A stretch of DNA of 64,000 bases, taken from positions 186,001 through 250,000 of the forward strand of contig CAVPOO010000002.1 of the NCBI GenBank assembly GCA_963707015.1, in the 5' to 3' direction. The translations under genes were made by a program, and so were the position numbers. The notes beneath the pieces were generated by a model. It ran no database searches and was not told the origin of the DNA. It saw only the letters and a program-made list of their open reading frames with translations. Position 1 is the first letter of the stretch. Each line of letters begins with the position of its first letter. The stretch is from CAVPOO01 sp963707015. GTDB lineage: Bacteria; Pseudomonadota; Gammaproteobacteria; Thiohalobacterales; Thiohalobacteraceae. Below are positions 43,430 through 52,622 of this stretch, piece after piece.

Positions 43430-44677
43430 TTAGATGTGAGCATTCGCTGCAATCCTGCCAAATCTCTGTGCCAGAGTTTCATGATCCGTGCCAACCCGAA
43501 GCTGTTCTGTGAGCTGGGCAGCACGACCAACCAAATCCTTGCCGCGTGCGGGATGCAGATCCTCGGGCACGCGCTGTCCGTTGGCGACGTAGGCCAATGG
43601 CAATTGTTTCTGAATCAGGAGCGACAGCAGCCCGCCGAGACTCATCGCTTCATCAACCTTCGACAGAATGCAACCCTTGAGCAAGGTGCGGTCAAAGGTT
43701 CGCAGCACTTCGTCATGTACTGCCGTCTGCGTGGTGGCGGACAATACGAGATAGGTTTGAATCGGTGTGCCGGTACCCGAGAGGATGGCAAACTGCTCGC
43801 TCAGACGAAGATCGCGTTGACCCATCCCTGCCGTGTCGATCAGGACCAGATTTCGGTCCATGAGATTTTTCAGCGTCGCCTGCAGTTCATCCGCATCAGA
43901 GGCCACCTGCACCGGAACCCCCAAAATACGACCGTAGGTGATCAACTGTTCATGGGCGCCAATGCGGTAACTGTCGGTTGTCACCAGCGCGATGCTGCGC
44001 TGGCCGTTGCGCAGTGCATAGCGCGCGGCCAGCTTGGCAACCGTGGTTGTCTTGCCGACGCCCGTCGGTCCAACGAGCGCAACGATGCCGCCGCGCGAGA
44101 GAATGTCGTCGTCAGTGACGAGCAACTCTTCGGCGAGCAGGTCCTGCACATAGCGCCAGGCTTGGTCAATTTCCTGAATATCGCCGAGTTGATTGACCAG
44201 TGCCTCGCAGTGCGCCGCTGGCAGGCCGAAGTCCATAAGACGCCGCAGCAAGCCGGCGCTGTGTGGCTGGCGGCGGTTAAAGTCTGCCCATGCCAGGTGC
44301 GCAAGCTGGTTCTCCAGCAGACCACGCAGTTCATGAATCTCGCGCCGCATGTCGACAATGGCAGGGTCTTGCGTCCAGACGACCGCCTGATCCGGCTGGC
44401 CGCTGGCGGGATCTTGCGCAGTCGGCTTCTCCGCTGCCTGAACCGGTACCGCGCCCGATGTCTGTTGGGACAAGTCGGCAGCCGCGGGGCCTGCCGGTTC
44501 GGGTTCATTCTGTGTCGCGCGGTCAAGCAGAGACTCGTCATAGTCCACGGCCACCACCAGCTCCACCCCGCCCTCGACCCGCCGGTTGGAAAGAATGACC
44601 GCATCCGGGCCTTGCTCCTCCCGCACCTTGCGGATCGCTTGCCGCATGTCCCGTGCGAAATAGCGTTTGATCTTCAT
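43430..44677 (-). CDS. flhF: Flagellar placement GTPase FlhF (SRP-type)
   Basis: The start MKIKRYFARDMRQAIRKVRE is conserved in FlhF. After a variable basic middle, the NG GTPase domain has LVGPTGVGKTTTVAKLAARY (P-loop), TTDSYRIGAHEQL and VLIDTAGMGQRD. FlhF marks the cell pole for flagellar assembly, together with FleN. It lies between flhA and fleN. Length 415. Confidence 0.95.
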   Translation of the reverse strand: MKIKRYFARDMRQAIRKVREEQGPDAVILSNRRVEGGVELVVAVDYDESLLDRATQNEPEPAGPAAADLSQQTSGAVPVQAAEKPTAQDPASGQPDQAVVWTQDPAIVDMRREIHELRGLLENQLAHLAWADFNRRQPHSAGLLRRLMDFGLPAAHCEALVNQLGDIQEIDQAWRYVQDLLAEELLVTDDDILSRGGIVALVGPTGVGKTTTVAKLAARYALRNGQRSIALVTTDSYRIGAHEQLITYGRILGVPVQVASDADELQATLKNLMDRNLVLIDTAGMGQRDLRLSEQFAILSGTGTPIQTYLVLSATTQTAVHDEVLRTFDRTLLKGCILSKVDEAMSLGGLLSLLIQKQLPLAYVANGQRVPEDLHPARGKDLVGRAAQLTEQLRVGTDHETLAQRFGRIAANAHI

Positions 44678-44720
44678 TCAACCTTCCTCATTCGTGCTGT
44701 TACGCGGTTTCGCGTTCTCG

Positions 44721-46832
44721 TCAGGCGCCAACTGCCTGGGCAATTTCGGGTGGCTGATAGCCCACCGTCGCAACAACCTTTATCTGTTTGTTATCCGGCA
44801 CCTCGTTGTAGGCCAGGACGTTCAGACCTGGGATGCTGTGCCGTACCAGGCGTGCCAACCAGGGACGGATCGGGGCTGAGACGAGGAGGACAGCTGGCAG
44901 ACCCTTAACCTCCTGTTCCTGAGTGCGTTCCACCAGAGCCCTGTGCATTCGGTCGGCCAGCCCCGGCTCAATGCCGGCCCCCCCCTCGATTGCACCCTGC
45001 AACGACTGTAGCAATATCTGTTCCAGCGTCGGATCAAAGGTCATGACGGGAAGTTCTGGCTGCATCCCATTGATATGCTGGATAATTGATCGTCCCAAGG
45101 CGGCCCGGACCGACGCCGTCAAATTTTCGGCATCCTGCGTGCGAGCCGCGTGCTCCGCCAGTGTCTCGGCAATCGTCCGTATATCGCGAACCGGAATCCG
45201 CTCCTGCAAGAGGCTCTGCAGGACCCTCACCACAACACCCAGCGGGAGCGCCTTGGGCACGAGGTCCTCGACCAGTTTGGGCGCCGATCTGGCGAGGTTG
45301 TCGAGCAACTGCTGAACCTCTTCGTGACCCAGCAACTCGTGGGCATGGCTCTGCAGGAGACTGCTCAGATGCGTCGCGACAACCGTGCTGGCATCGACTA
45401 CCGTGTAGCCCAGCGACTGAGCATGGTCATGCTGAGCGCTGTCTATCCACACCGCCTCGAGACCAAACGCCGGATCCCGGGTGACGTTACCTTGCACGCT
45501 GCCAAATACCTGCCCCGGATTGATGGCGAGTTCCTGATCCGGATAAATCTCCGCCTCACCTACGGGGACACCCAACAGGGTAATGCGGTAGGCATTGGGT
45601 GCCAGATCCAGATTGTCCCGAATGTGCACCGGTTGAATAAGAAAGCCCAGTTCCTGGGAAAGCTTCTTGCGGACACCCTTGATGCGGTCCATCAACGGTC
45701 CACCCTGGTCACGACTCACCAGCGGGATCAGGCGGTAGCCTACTTCCAGTCCGATAATGTCCACGGGTGCGACGTCGTCCCAGCTCAGTTCCCTGGCTTC
45801 CTGACGTGCCGGGTCCGCGGGCACAATGGATTCCGGCTCCTCAGACGGGCGGTCGCGCCGGGCGATCCACCAGGCACCCGTCCCACCGATCGCTGCAAGC
45901 GTCAGAAACGCCAGGTTAGGCATGCCGGGTATCAGGCCCAGCAGGCCAATCACTCCTGCAGCCACGCTGATTGCAGCAGGGTTGCCAAACAACTGGCTGA
46001 CAACCTGATCGCGCATGGTTTCCGAACTGGACACACGCGTGACGATAATAGCCGTTGCGGTCGACAGCACGAGTGACGGTATCTGCGCGACCAGACCGTC
46101 ACCTATGGTGAGCAAGGTGTAATTATGCAAGGCATCCGCCAGTGACAGCGCATGCTGGGACATGCCGATCGCCAGACCGCCGATGATATTGATAAACAGG
46201 ATCAGAATACCGGCGATGGCATCGCCTCTGACGAACTTGCTGGCACCGTCCATGGCCCCGTAGAAATCGGCTTCGCGGACGATGTCCTCACGGCGCTCAC
46301 GGGCTTCATCCTGCGTGATCAGGCCGGAGTTCAGATCGGCATCGATGGCCATCTGCTTTCCGGGCATGGCATCCAGGGTAAAGCGAGCACTCACTTCGGA
46401 CACGCGCCCTGCACCCTTGGTCACAACCACAAAGTTGATGATCACAAGGATGGCAAAGACCACGAGACCGACAGCATAGTTACCCCCGACAACGAAGGCG
46501 CCAAATGCCTCGATGACCTTGCCGGCGGCACCCGCGCCCGCATGCCCCTCCAGCAGCACGACGCGCGTTGAAGCCACGTTCAACGCCAGGCGCAACAGTG
46601 TGGCAATCAGGAGAACCGTGGGAAAGACGCCGAAATCCAACGGACGCAGGCTGTAGACGGTTACCATCAGCACCACCAGCGCCAGTGCAATATTAAAGGT
46701 AAAAAGCATGTCCAGCGCGATAGGGGGCAGGGGCACTACCATCATTGCCAGCATGGCCACAAGCAACATCGGCGCGCCCAGACCGTTGCGGCTCATCTCG
46801 CGCAGTGTCAGCATCAAATCGTTCCGGTTCAT
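44721..46832 (-). CDS. flhA: Flagellar export gate protein FlhA
   Basis: The 703-residue protein has about eight N-terminal membrane spans starting at APMLLVAMLAMMVVPLPPIA, the conserved cytoplasmic loop DAMPGKQMAIDADLNSGLI, and a large C-terminal domain that docks chaperone-substrate complexes. It forms the nonameric ring of the type III export gate. It follows flhB by 37 bp. Confidence 0.97.
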   Translation of the reverse strand: MNRNDLMLTLREMSRNGLGAPMLLVAMLAMMVVPLPPIALDMLFTFNIALALVVLMVTVYSLRPLDFGVFPTVLLIATLLRLALNVASTRVVLLEGHAGAGAAGKVIEAFGAFVVGGNYAVGLVVFAILVIINFVVVTKGAGRVSEVSARFTLDAMPGKQMAIDADLNSGLITQDEARERREDIVREADFYGAMDGASKFVRGDAIAGILILFINIIGGLAIGMSQHALSLADALHNYTLLTIGDGLVAQIPSLVLSTATAIIVTRVSSSETMRDQVVSQLFGNPAAISVAAGVIGLLGLIPGMPNLAFLTLAAIGGTGAWWIARRDRPSEEPESIVPADPARQEARELSWDDVAPVDIIGLEVGYRLIPLVSRDQGGPLMDRIKGVRKKLSQELGFLIQPVHIRDNLDLAPNAYRITLLGVPVGEAEIYPDQELAINPGQVFGSVQGNVTRDPAFGLEAVWIDSAQHDHAQSLGYTVVDASTVVATHLSSLLQSHAHELLGHEEVQQLLDNLARSAPKLVEDLVPKALPLGVVVRVLQSLLQERIPVRDIRTIAETLAEHAARTQDAENLTASVRAALGRSIIQHINGMQPELPVMTFDPTLEQILLQSLQGAIEGGAGIEPGLADRMHRALVERTQEQEVKGLPAVLLVSAPIRPWLARLVRHSIPGLNVLAYNEVPDNKQIKVVATVGYQPPEIAQAVGA

Positions 46833-46869
46833 TGCGACATCTCTCGGTCAGTTATGGGTTGATCCCGGC

Positions 46870-48012
46870 TCAGGGTGCGGGGTCCCGGTAGAGTTCCGGC
46901 GGCACATCGAGATCCGTGGGTGGTACCGGCACCTCACGTCTGTAGCGACCCGCGGCCTTGAGCTGGTAGACGTAGGCAAGGACCTGCGCGACGGCCAAGT
47001 ACAAGCCGGCCGGGATCTCCTGGTCAAGTTCGGTGCTGTAGTAGATTGCCCGTGCCAAAGGCGGCGCGGAAAAGATCGGCACATTGTGGTCACTTGCCTT
47101 GGCACGAATCCGCCCGGCGAGCAGGTCACTCCCCTTCGCTACCAGCCGCGGCGCTCGCATACGTCCTTCCTCATACTTGAGCGCCACGGCAAAGTGCGTG
47201 GGATTGGTGATCACCACGTCCGCCTCGGGCACGGCCTCTATCATCCGTCGCCGCGCGAGTTCACGCTGCAACTGGCGAACCCGTGATTTGACCTCCGGCT
47301 TGCCTTCGGTATCCTTGGACTCGTCTTTCACTTCCTGGCGGGTCATGCGCAGGTTGCGCGCATGGTCCCACAGCTGAAACGGGACATCGATGACCGCCAC
47401 CACGATAAGCACGGCACTCAGGGCAAAAAACGACCACGCCAGAATCTGTCCGGCATTAGCCAGTGCCTGGCGGGGTGACTGGTAACCAAAGCCAACGAAG
47501 TGGTCGGCATACGTCCAGAGCAGGACTGCCCCCACCGTCCCAACCAGCAGAAATTTTGCCACCGACTTGGCAAGCTCCATGAGCCCGCGCCAGGCAAAGA
47601 TGCGTTTCAGGCCTGCCACAGGATTCAGTTTCTCAAACTTGAAGGCCAGTGCCTCGACGCTGAATGACCATCCACCCAAGGAGATCGAAGCGAGAATCGC
47701 GACCGCGAACGTGATCAGGAAGAATGGGGCAAGCAGCCTGAGACCCGCGGCAATGGCCTTGTGCAGCATCTCGATCGCCCCCTGCGGTTCAAAGATTACG
47801 CGCCGATCGATTGTCAGAGCATTCCTTACCAGCTCTGCAAGCTGTTCGATCATGTCTTGGCCGTAGACAATCAGCGTTGCAGCCGAGACCACCAGCATGA
47901 GCATGGTATTCAACTCCCGGGATCGCGGAATCTGACCCTTGCGGCGCGCATCCTCAATACGCTTCGCAGTGGCCTGTTCAGTGCGTTCCTGCCCGTTCTC
48001 GTTCTCCGCCAT
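46870..48012 (-). CDS. flhB: Flagellar export switch protein FlhB
   Basis: Starts MAENENGQERTEQATAKRIE, with four membrane spans, and has the autocleavage site NPTH in VVITNPTHFAVALKYEEG. Cleavage there switches export from hook to filament substrates under FliK control. The C-terminal tail is Pro-rich. An extra FlhB-like C-domain is encoded at 38842. The ATG lies one base after the fliR stop. Confidence 0.97.
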   Translation of the reverse strand: MAENENGQERTEQATAKRIEDARRKGQIPRSRELNTMLMLVVSAATLIVYGQDMIEQLAELVRNALTIDRRVIFEPQGAIEMLHKAIAAGLRLLAPFFLITFAVAILASISLGGWSFSVEALAFKFEKLNPVAGLKRIFAWRGLMELAKSVAKFLLVGTVGAVLLWTYADHFVGFGYQSPRQALANAGQILAWSFFALSAVLIVVAVIDVPFQLWDHARNLRMTRQEVKDESKDTEGKPEVKSRVRQLQRELARRRMIEAVPEADVVITNPTHFAVALKYEEGRMRAPRLVAKGSDLLAGRIRAKASDHNVPIFSAPPLARAIYYSTELDQEIPAGLYLAVAQVLAYVYQLKAAGRYRREVPVPPTDLDVPPELYRDPAP

Positions 48013-48013
48013 C

Positions 48014-48796
48014 TCAGCTCCCCGGGCCAGGCGTCATGCCCTGCACCAGCGCAAAGGCAGCACTGACAAGATTGTTGAACTGGGGCAAGAGGCTCGGCAA
48101 GGCATTGATCATGATGATGAACCCCAGCGTCAGCGTGAGCGGGAAACCGACACCGAAAATATTGAGTTGGGGCGCGGAACGTGTGATCACACCAAAGGTG
48201 ATATTGGTCAACAGCAGTGCACTGACGGCCGGAATGGCAATCAGTACGCCACCCGCGAACATCCGCCCTGCCCAGGCCACCACACTCCACAACACATCAC
48301 GCGAGACACCGCTTCCGGCAACGGGCAGGAAGGTAAAGCTGTCAGCGAGTACTCCGATGAGCACGAGGTGACCGTCAAGCGCGAGGAACAGAAGACTCGC
48401 CAAGATCGTGTAGTACTGACCAATGACCGGCCCCTGCACACCGTTCTGCGGGTCGACCATCGAAGCAAACCCCAGCCCCATGCTCATGGCTATGGTCTGC
48501 CCGCCAATGGCAAAGGCGGCGAAGACCATCTGCAGCACAAAACCCATAATGAGCCCCGTCAGCAGCTGCTGGAGCGCGACGATGAGACCCAAGGCGGACA
48601 GCGGGTCCACGGCCGGAACCGGCGGGATAACCGGAATCAGCAGCCAGGTTATCGCCAGGGCGGTCATAACGCGGATCTTCATCGGCAGAAGTTGTCCCCC
48701 GAATATCGGCGCAACGGCAAAGACCATTGCCACCCGCATAAAGGGCCAGAGAAACTCGCCCACCCATGCGTTGATCTGTGCAGTGGTAAAGATCAT
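48014..48796 (-). CDS. fliR: Flagellar export gate protein FliR
   Basis: The 260-residue polytopic protein has the family segments WPFMRVAMVFAVAPIFGGQL, PMKIRVMTALAITWLLIPVI, AFAIGGQTIAMSMGLGFASM and FGVGFPLTLTLGFIIMINAL. With FliP and FliQ it makes the helical export gate. Upstream fliQ is 25 bp away. Confidence 0.96.
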   Translation of the reverse strand: MIFTTAQINAWVGEFLWPFMRVAMVFAVAPIFGGQLLPMKIRVMTALAITWLLIPVIPPVPAVDPLSALGLIVALQQLLTGLIMGFVLQMVFAAFAIGGQTIAMSMGLGFASMVDPQNGVQGPVIGQYYTILASLLFLALDGHLVLIGVLADSFTFLPVAGSGVSRDVLWSVVAWAGRMFAGGVLIAIPAVSALLLTNITFGVITRSAPQLNIFGVGFPLTLTLGFIIMINALPSLLPQFNNLVSAAFALVQGMTPGPGS

Positions 48797-48821
48797 CGCC
48801 TGGTTGCTGCCGGTGCCCGCA

Positions 48822-49091
48822 TCAACCGATCAGGTAAGGAATACTTTCGATGAGCCTGATCGAGAATCCGGTCAATGTCCGCAACAGCCAGGGGCCGGCA
48901 AACAACAGGACCAACGTGATGGTGATGAGCTTCGGAATAAAGGTCAGCGTCATTTCGTTGATCTGTGTGGCCGCCTGGAACATCGCCACGACCAGGCCGA
49001 TGGCCAGCGATGCCAGCAGCAGCGGTCCTGCCAGCATGGTGGTCACTTCGAGCGCCTGGCGTCCAACGGCAACTACGGTATCAGGTGTCAT
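48822..49091 (-). CDS. fliQ: Flagellar export gate protein FliQ
   Basis: This 89-residue protein has two membrane spans, with the conserved LLASLAIGLVVAMFQAATQI and NEMTLTFIPKLITITLVLLF. It stacks around FliP-FliR in the export gate. It lies between fliP and fliR on the minus strand. Confidence 0.96.
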   Translation of the reverse strand: MTPDTVVAVGRQALEVTTMLAGPLLLASLAIGLVVAMFQAATQINEMTLTFIPKLITITLVLLFAGPWLLRTLTGFSIRLIESIPYLIG

Positions 49092-49147
49092 TTCCGGTCT
49101 CCCTTAATCTGCAATAGATACTTTTGTGCGCCCGCCAAAGATTGCCT

Positions 49148-49891
49148 TCAAACAAAGAAACTGGACGCGAGGGTGCCCATCACCAGAGTCCAGCCGTCAA
49201 TCAAGACGAACAGCATGATCTTGAAGGGAAGCGAGATAATCATTGGCGACAGCATCATCATGCCCATCGACATCAGTAGACTGGCGACAACCAGATCGAT
49301 CACCAGAAACGGGATCAGTATCAGGAAGCCAATCTGAAACGCGGTCTTGAGCTCACTCGTCACGAAAGCCGGAAGCAGCAGCGAAAATGGCACGTCCGCG
49401 TCCGATTCGACAGGCTCTGCCCGGGAGATATCTGCAAAAAGTTCCAGGTCAGCCTCCCGTGTCTGACCCAGCATGAAGCTGCGGAAGGGCTCTGCCGCCC
49501 GCTGCAGCGCATCCGCTGGCGGCAGTTCCTCATTCATGTAAGGCTGCACGGCATTGTCATAAACATCGTCGAAAACAGGCACCATGATGAAGAAACTCAG
49601 AAACAGCGCCAGACCCACCAGGATCTGGTTGGAGGGCGTCTGCATGGTGCCGATCGCCTGACGCAGAATAGCAAGGACAATAATGATGCGGGTGAAGGAG
49701 GTCATCATCATCAGGCCTGCAGGCAGGAAACTGAGCGCCGTCATCAGCGCCAGCACCTGCAGGCTTATGGACCAGGTTTCCCCGCCATTCGGATCGGCCT
49801 CCACTTTCAGCGCGGCGAACCCCGGATCAGCGAGTGCCGCCAAGGGCAGCAGCGAGCCGATCAGAAGTAACAGGCGTAGCCAGACCTTCAT
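49148..49891 (-). CDS. fliP: Flagellar export gate protein FliP
   Basis: A cleavable signal (LLPLAALA) is followed by the core, with SFLPAGLMMMTSFTRIIIVL, LRQAIGTMQTPSNQILVGLA, FQIGFLILIPFLVIDLVVAS and MGMMMLSPMIISLPFKIMLF. Length 247, normal. The start overlaps the fliO stop by 4 bp. Confidence 0.96.
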   Translation of the reverse strand: MKVWLRLLLLIGSLLPLAALADPGFAALKVEADPNGGETWSISLQVLALMTALSFLPAGLMMMTSFTRIIIVLAILRQAIGTMQTPSNQILVGLALFLSFFIMVPVFDDVYDNAVQPYMNEELPPADALQRAAEPFRSFMLGQTREADLELFADISRAEPVESDADVPFSLLLPAFVTSELKTAFQIGFLILIPFLVIDLVVASLLMSMGMMMLSPMIISLPFKIMLFVLIDGWTLVMGTLASSFFV

Positions 49892-50358
49892 GCGCTATGC
49901 CTCTTGTTCAGAATGCTACTCAGGCTGGATGCGAATGACGTCCCGGCAACCTGGTCCGCGGCCTCGACCGCCACGGCTTCCGGCAGCACATGCAGTGTCT
50001 GAATTCGGCCCGGCGCCACCCCCAGTAGCAGCTGAGTATTGCCCGCCTGAATCAACACGACACGTTCACGCGCCCCCATCGAAAGCCCGCCGATGACGCG
50101 CAGGGAACTGCCGGTGCCACCCTGGAAACGCCCCATGCGACGGACAAACCATGCGCTTACCAGGATGAGGGCGAGTACCAGGAACAATCCGAAACCCATC
50201 TGTAACAGCTTGCCGGTCGCCATCGGCTCAAATGCAGCAGCGGGCAAGCGTTCCGGGGCGGAGTCGGCAGCAAAGGCCGGGTTGAACAGAACCCCACAGA
50301 GGGCAACTGCAATTGCCTGCCCGGTGGAAACCCCGCGTTGTTGGTTCTGTCTCTTCAC
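49888..50358 (-). CDS. fliO: Flagellar protein FliO
   Basis: The 156-residue protein has an N-terminal signal-like segment (AIAVALCGVLFNPAFA), a second membrane span (LLQMGFGLFLVLALILVSAW) and a small cytoplasmic domain (SLRVIGGLSMGARERVVLIQ, TQLLLGVAPGRIQTLHVLPE). FliO helps FliP assemble. It lies 13 bp downstream of fliN. Confidence 0.9.
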   Translation of the reverse strand: MKRQNQQRGVSTGQAIAVALCGVLFNPAFAADSAPERLPAAAFEPMATGKLLQMGFGLFLVLALILVSAWFVRRMGRFQGGTGSSLRVIGGLSMGARERVVLIQAGNTQLLLGVAPGRIQTLHVLPEAVAVEAADQVAGTSFASSLSSILNKRHSA

Positions 50359-50371
50359 CAGGCTTCCCCTC

Positions 50372-50836
50372 CTACTTCAGCTTCTTGACACGCTCGGCCG
50401 GACTCACAACGTCGGTCAGGCGGATGCCAAACTTCTCGTTAACAACGACCACCTCGCCGTGCGCCACCAGCGTGCCGTTTACCAGCACATCCATTGGTTC
50501 CCCCGCAAGGCGATCGAGTTCTACCACCGAGCCCTGATTGAGTTGCAGCAGGTTCCGGATACTGATTCTGGCGCGCCCGATTTCCATCGATATCGTGACG
50601 GGGATATCAAGGATAAAATCGAGATTGGAATTTTCCTTAATGGGCGCCGACAAGGGCTTGTCATTATTGATACTGTTGAACTTGGCACGTTCAACGCCGT
50701 CACCACCCTGCCCTGCAGCCGCCTCGTCTGCTGCCGTAGCGGTCTCACTGGCGCCGGCTTCTGCCGGCTTCTCCGCTACCGCAGCCACCCCGTCCGGTGT
50801 CTCTTGTGTTGCTGGTGTCTGGTGTTCTTCACTCAT
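50372..50836 (-). CDS. fliN: Flagellar C-ring protein FliN
   Basis: An Ala/Glu-rich N-terminal extension of about 65 residues precedes the SpoA domain (FILDIPVTISMEIGRARISI, GSVVELDRLAGEPMDVLVNG, VVVNEKFGIRLTDVVSPAER). FliN is in the switch complex that controls direction of rotation. The family core is typical; the extension is longer than in E. coli but common in related bacteria. Confidence 0.95.
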   Translation of the reverse strand: MSEEHQTPATQETPDGVAAVAEKPAEAGASETATAADEAAAGQGGDGVERAKFNSINNDKPLSAPIKENSNLDFILDIPVTISMEIGRARISIRNLLQLNQGSVVELDRLAGEPMDVLVNGTLVAHGEVVVVNEKFGIRLTDVVSPAERVKKLK

Positions 50837-50854
50837 GAGCGTCTCCCGACATCA

Positions 50855-51859
50855 TTAGCCATTGGTCTGCGCGTGCAGTCTCGCCGGCAGCTTCTGCTCA
50901 ACCGGTTCGCTGACCTTGACCGCGCAATGCCCCTGCGACACACCGAATGTGCCACGGAACACTGGCACACCCTCCGCGCACAGGGTGATCTTCTCCGGTA
51001 GCTCAACCGGTATGACATCACCCACCTTGAGGTGCAGCAACTCGCCCATCGTGATTGAACCCTCCATCAGGGTGCTGGAAAGTTCGACCATCGACTCCTT
51101 TATTTCCTCGCAGATCGCCAACCGCCAGCGCTCATCAATATCACTGCGATCACTCTGTACGCCGGCGTGGAGATGCTCACGAATTGGCTCGATCATCGAG
51201 TACGGTATGGTTACGTGCAGGTCTCCACCCCCGCCATCCAGTTCAATGTGGAAGGTGGAGACAACGACGACCTCCGCCGGACTGACAATATTGGCGAACT
51301 GAGGGTTGACTTCACAGTTCAGGAACTCGAACTCGATAGGTAACACCGGCTTCCAGGCCTGCATAAAGTCGGAAAACGCCCGCTCGAGCATCATGTTGAT
51401 GACGCGTTGCTCAGTGGGAGTAAACTCTCTTCCTTCAATCTTGGCCGGATAACGGCCGTCACCACCGAAAAAATTGTCCACGGTAATGGAGACCAGCTTC
51501 GGATCGAAAACAAAAAGCGCAGTACCACGTAAGGGCCGCATTTTCACCAGGTTGAGGCTGGTGGGCACAAATAGGCTGTGGACATACTCGGAGAATTTCT
51601 GCATCTGCACGCCACTTACCGAAATCTCTGCAGAACGGCGCAGCATGTTGAAGAGGCTGATGCGGAAGTAGCGGGCGAAACGCTCGTTGATCATCTCGAG
51701 CGTGGGCATACGCCCTCGTACGATTCGGTCCTGGGTGGTAAAGTCATATCCCTGCACCGAACCCGCGTCCGTGCCGCCATCGGTTTCCGTTTCGACATCA
51801 CCACTGCCGACACCGTGCAGTAGTGCGTCGATTTCTTCCTTTGACAGCAGATCGCTCAC
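50855..51859 (-). CDS. fliM: Flagellar C-ring protein FliM
   Basis: The N-terminal LLSKEEIDALLHGV is the conserved segment that binds CheY-P. The middle domain and the C-terminal SpoA domain (LHLKVGDVIPVELPEKITLC, VPVFRGTFGVSQGHCAVKVS) follow. The 334 residues are the normal length. The CheY-binding segment is retained although no cheY is in this window, which suggests that chemotaxis genes exist elsewhere. Confidence 0.96.
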   Translation of the reverse strand: MSDLLSKEEIDALLHGVGSGDVETETDGGTDAGSVQGYDFTTQDRIVRGRMPTLEMINERFARYFRISLFNMLRRSAEISVSGVQMQKFSEYVHSLFVPTSLNLVKMRPLRGTALFVFDPKLVSITVDNFFGGDGRYPAKIEGREFTPTEQRVINMMLERAFSDFMQAWKPVLPIEFEFLNCEVNPQFANIVSPAEVVVVSTFHIELDGGGGDLHVTIPYSMIEPIREHLHAGVQSDRSDIDERWRLAICEEIKESMVELSSTLMEGSITMGELLHLKVGDVIPVELPEKITLCAEGVPVFRGTFGVSQGHCAVKVSEPVEQKLPARLHAQTNG

Positions 51860-51867
51860 ATCCTGAC

Positions 51868-52410
51868 CTATTGCATTACGAAACTGGTGAAATAGACATT
51901 TTCAACGCCGCCTTCGCCGGTCTGTTCTTCGAGAACCTTCCGCACCTCTTCAAGCGTCTGGGTACGCAGCATCTCCTTCCCTTCCCGTGTGTTAAGAACT
52001 GCCGGCTCCTGGTTGCTGAACAACATGACGAGGTTATTGCGGATCGCCGGGGCGTGCTCCTTGACCTGGTCGATAACTGCCGGGTCACGTGTGGCGATCT
52101 GCAGTGTCACCTGCATGAAGCGTACGTCGCTGTCATCGTTGAAGTTGACTACGAAGGGTGGCTCGAGCGGGTGGTAGATTTGCGGTTTTCTGGGTTCGCC
52201 GGCCTGCGCCTGTTGTTCCTCGGATTCACCGCCATCCGGCTTGGCCACCACAGCCTTGCCGCCAATAACACCGGTGAAGTAGAGCGTGGCGACCGTGCCC
52301 CCGCCAAGCAGGATGATCCCCAGTGCGCCAATCAAGAGCATCTTTATGCCCGACGGCTTTTTGGTTCCAGTTGCTGCCTCTACATCGAGGTCCAGATCTT
52401 CCTTTGCCAT
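51868..52410 (-). CDS. fliL: Flagellar basal body-associated protein FliL
   Basis: This 180-residue single-span protein (IKMLLIGALGIILLGGGTVA) has a periplasmic domain (YHPLEPPFVVNFNDDSDVRF, VTLQIATRDPAVIDQVKEHA) and the C-terminal ENVYFTSFVMQ. FliL stabilises the stators. It is the first gene of the fliLMNOPQR-flhBA series and has a near-perfect sigma-54 promoter upstream. Confidence 0.93.
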   Translation of the reverse strand: MAKEDLDLDVEAATGTKKPSGIKMLLIGALGIILLGGGTVATLYFTGVIGGKAVVAKPDGGESEEQQAQAGEPRKPQIYHPLEPPFVVNFNDDSDVRFMQVTLQIATRDPAVIDQVKEHAPAIRNNLVMLFSNQEPAVLNTREGKEMLRTQTLEEVRKVLEEQTGEGGVENVYFTSFVMQ

Positions 52411-52447
52411 GGTGTGTGTTCTCCTGCGAATGCCTCACTCGGGGTTT

Positions 52448-52463
52448 AGCAAGACACGTGCCA
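52448..52463 (-). promoter_or_regulatory. Sigma-54 promoter of fliL
   Basis: The minus strand reads TGGCACG-TGTC-TTGCT, a near-perfect -24/-12 match (GG and GC ten bases apart), 38 bp before the fliL start. This fits FleR- or FleQ-type activation of class II/III genes. Confidence 0.88.
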
Positions 52464-52622
52464 CAGGTGACGGCATTTAATTTTCTTTTTTGAACAGATA
52501 GATGGCGTTGACTCCCAGCGTAGCGACAAAAACCTGACATCTACGGGCAGGCGTTCAAGCCGGAAACTTGGCAAGCTGATCTGCCCATGAGGGATGAAGC
52601 CAGAAAGGGAAAGGCGGACGGC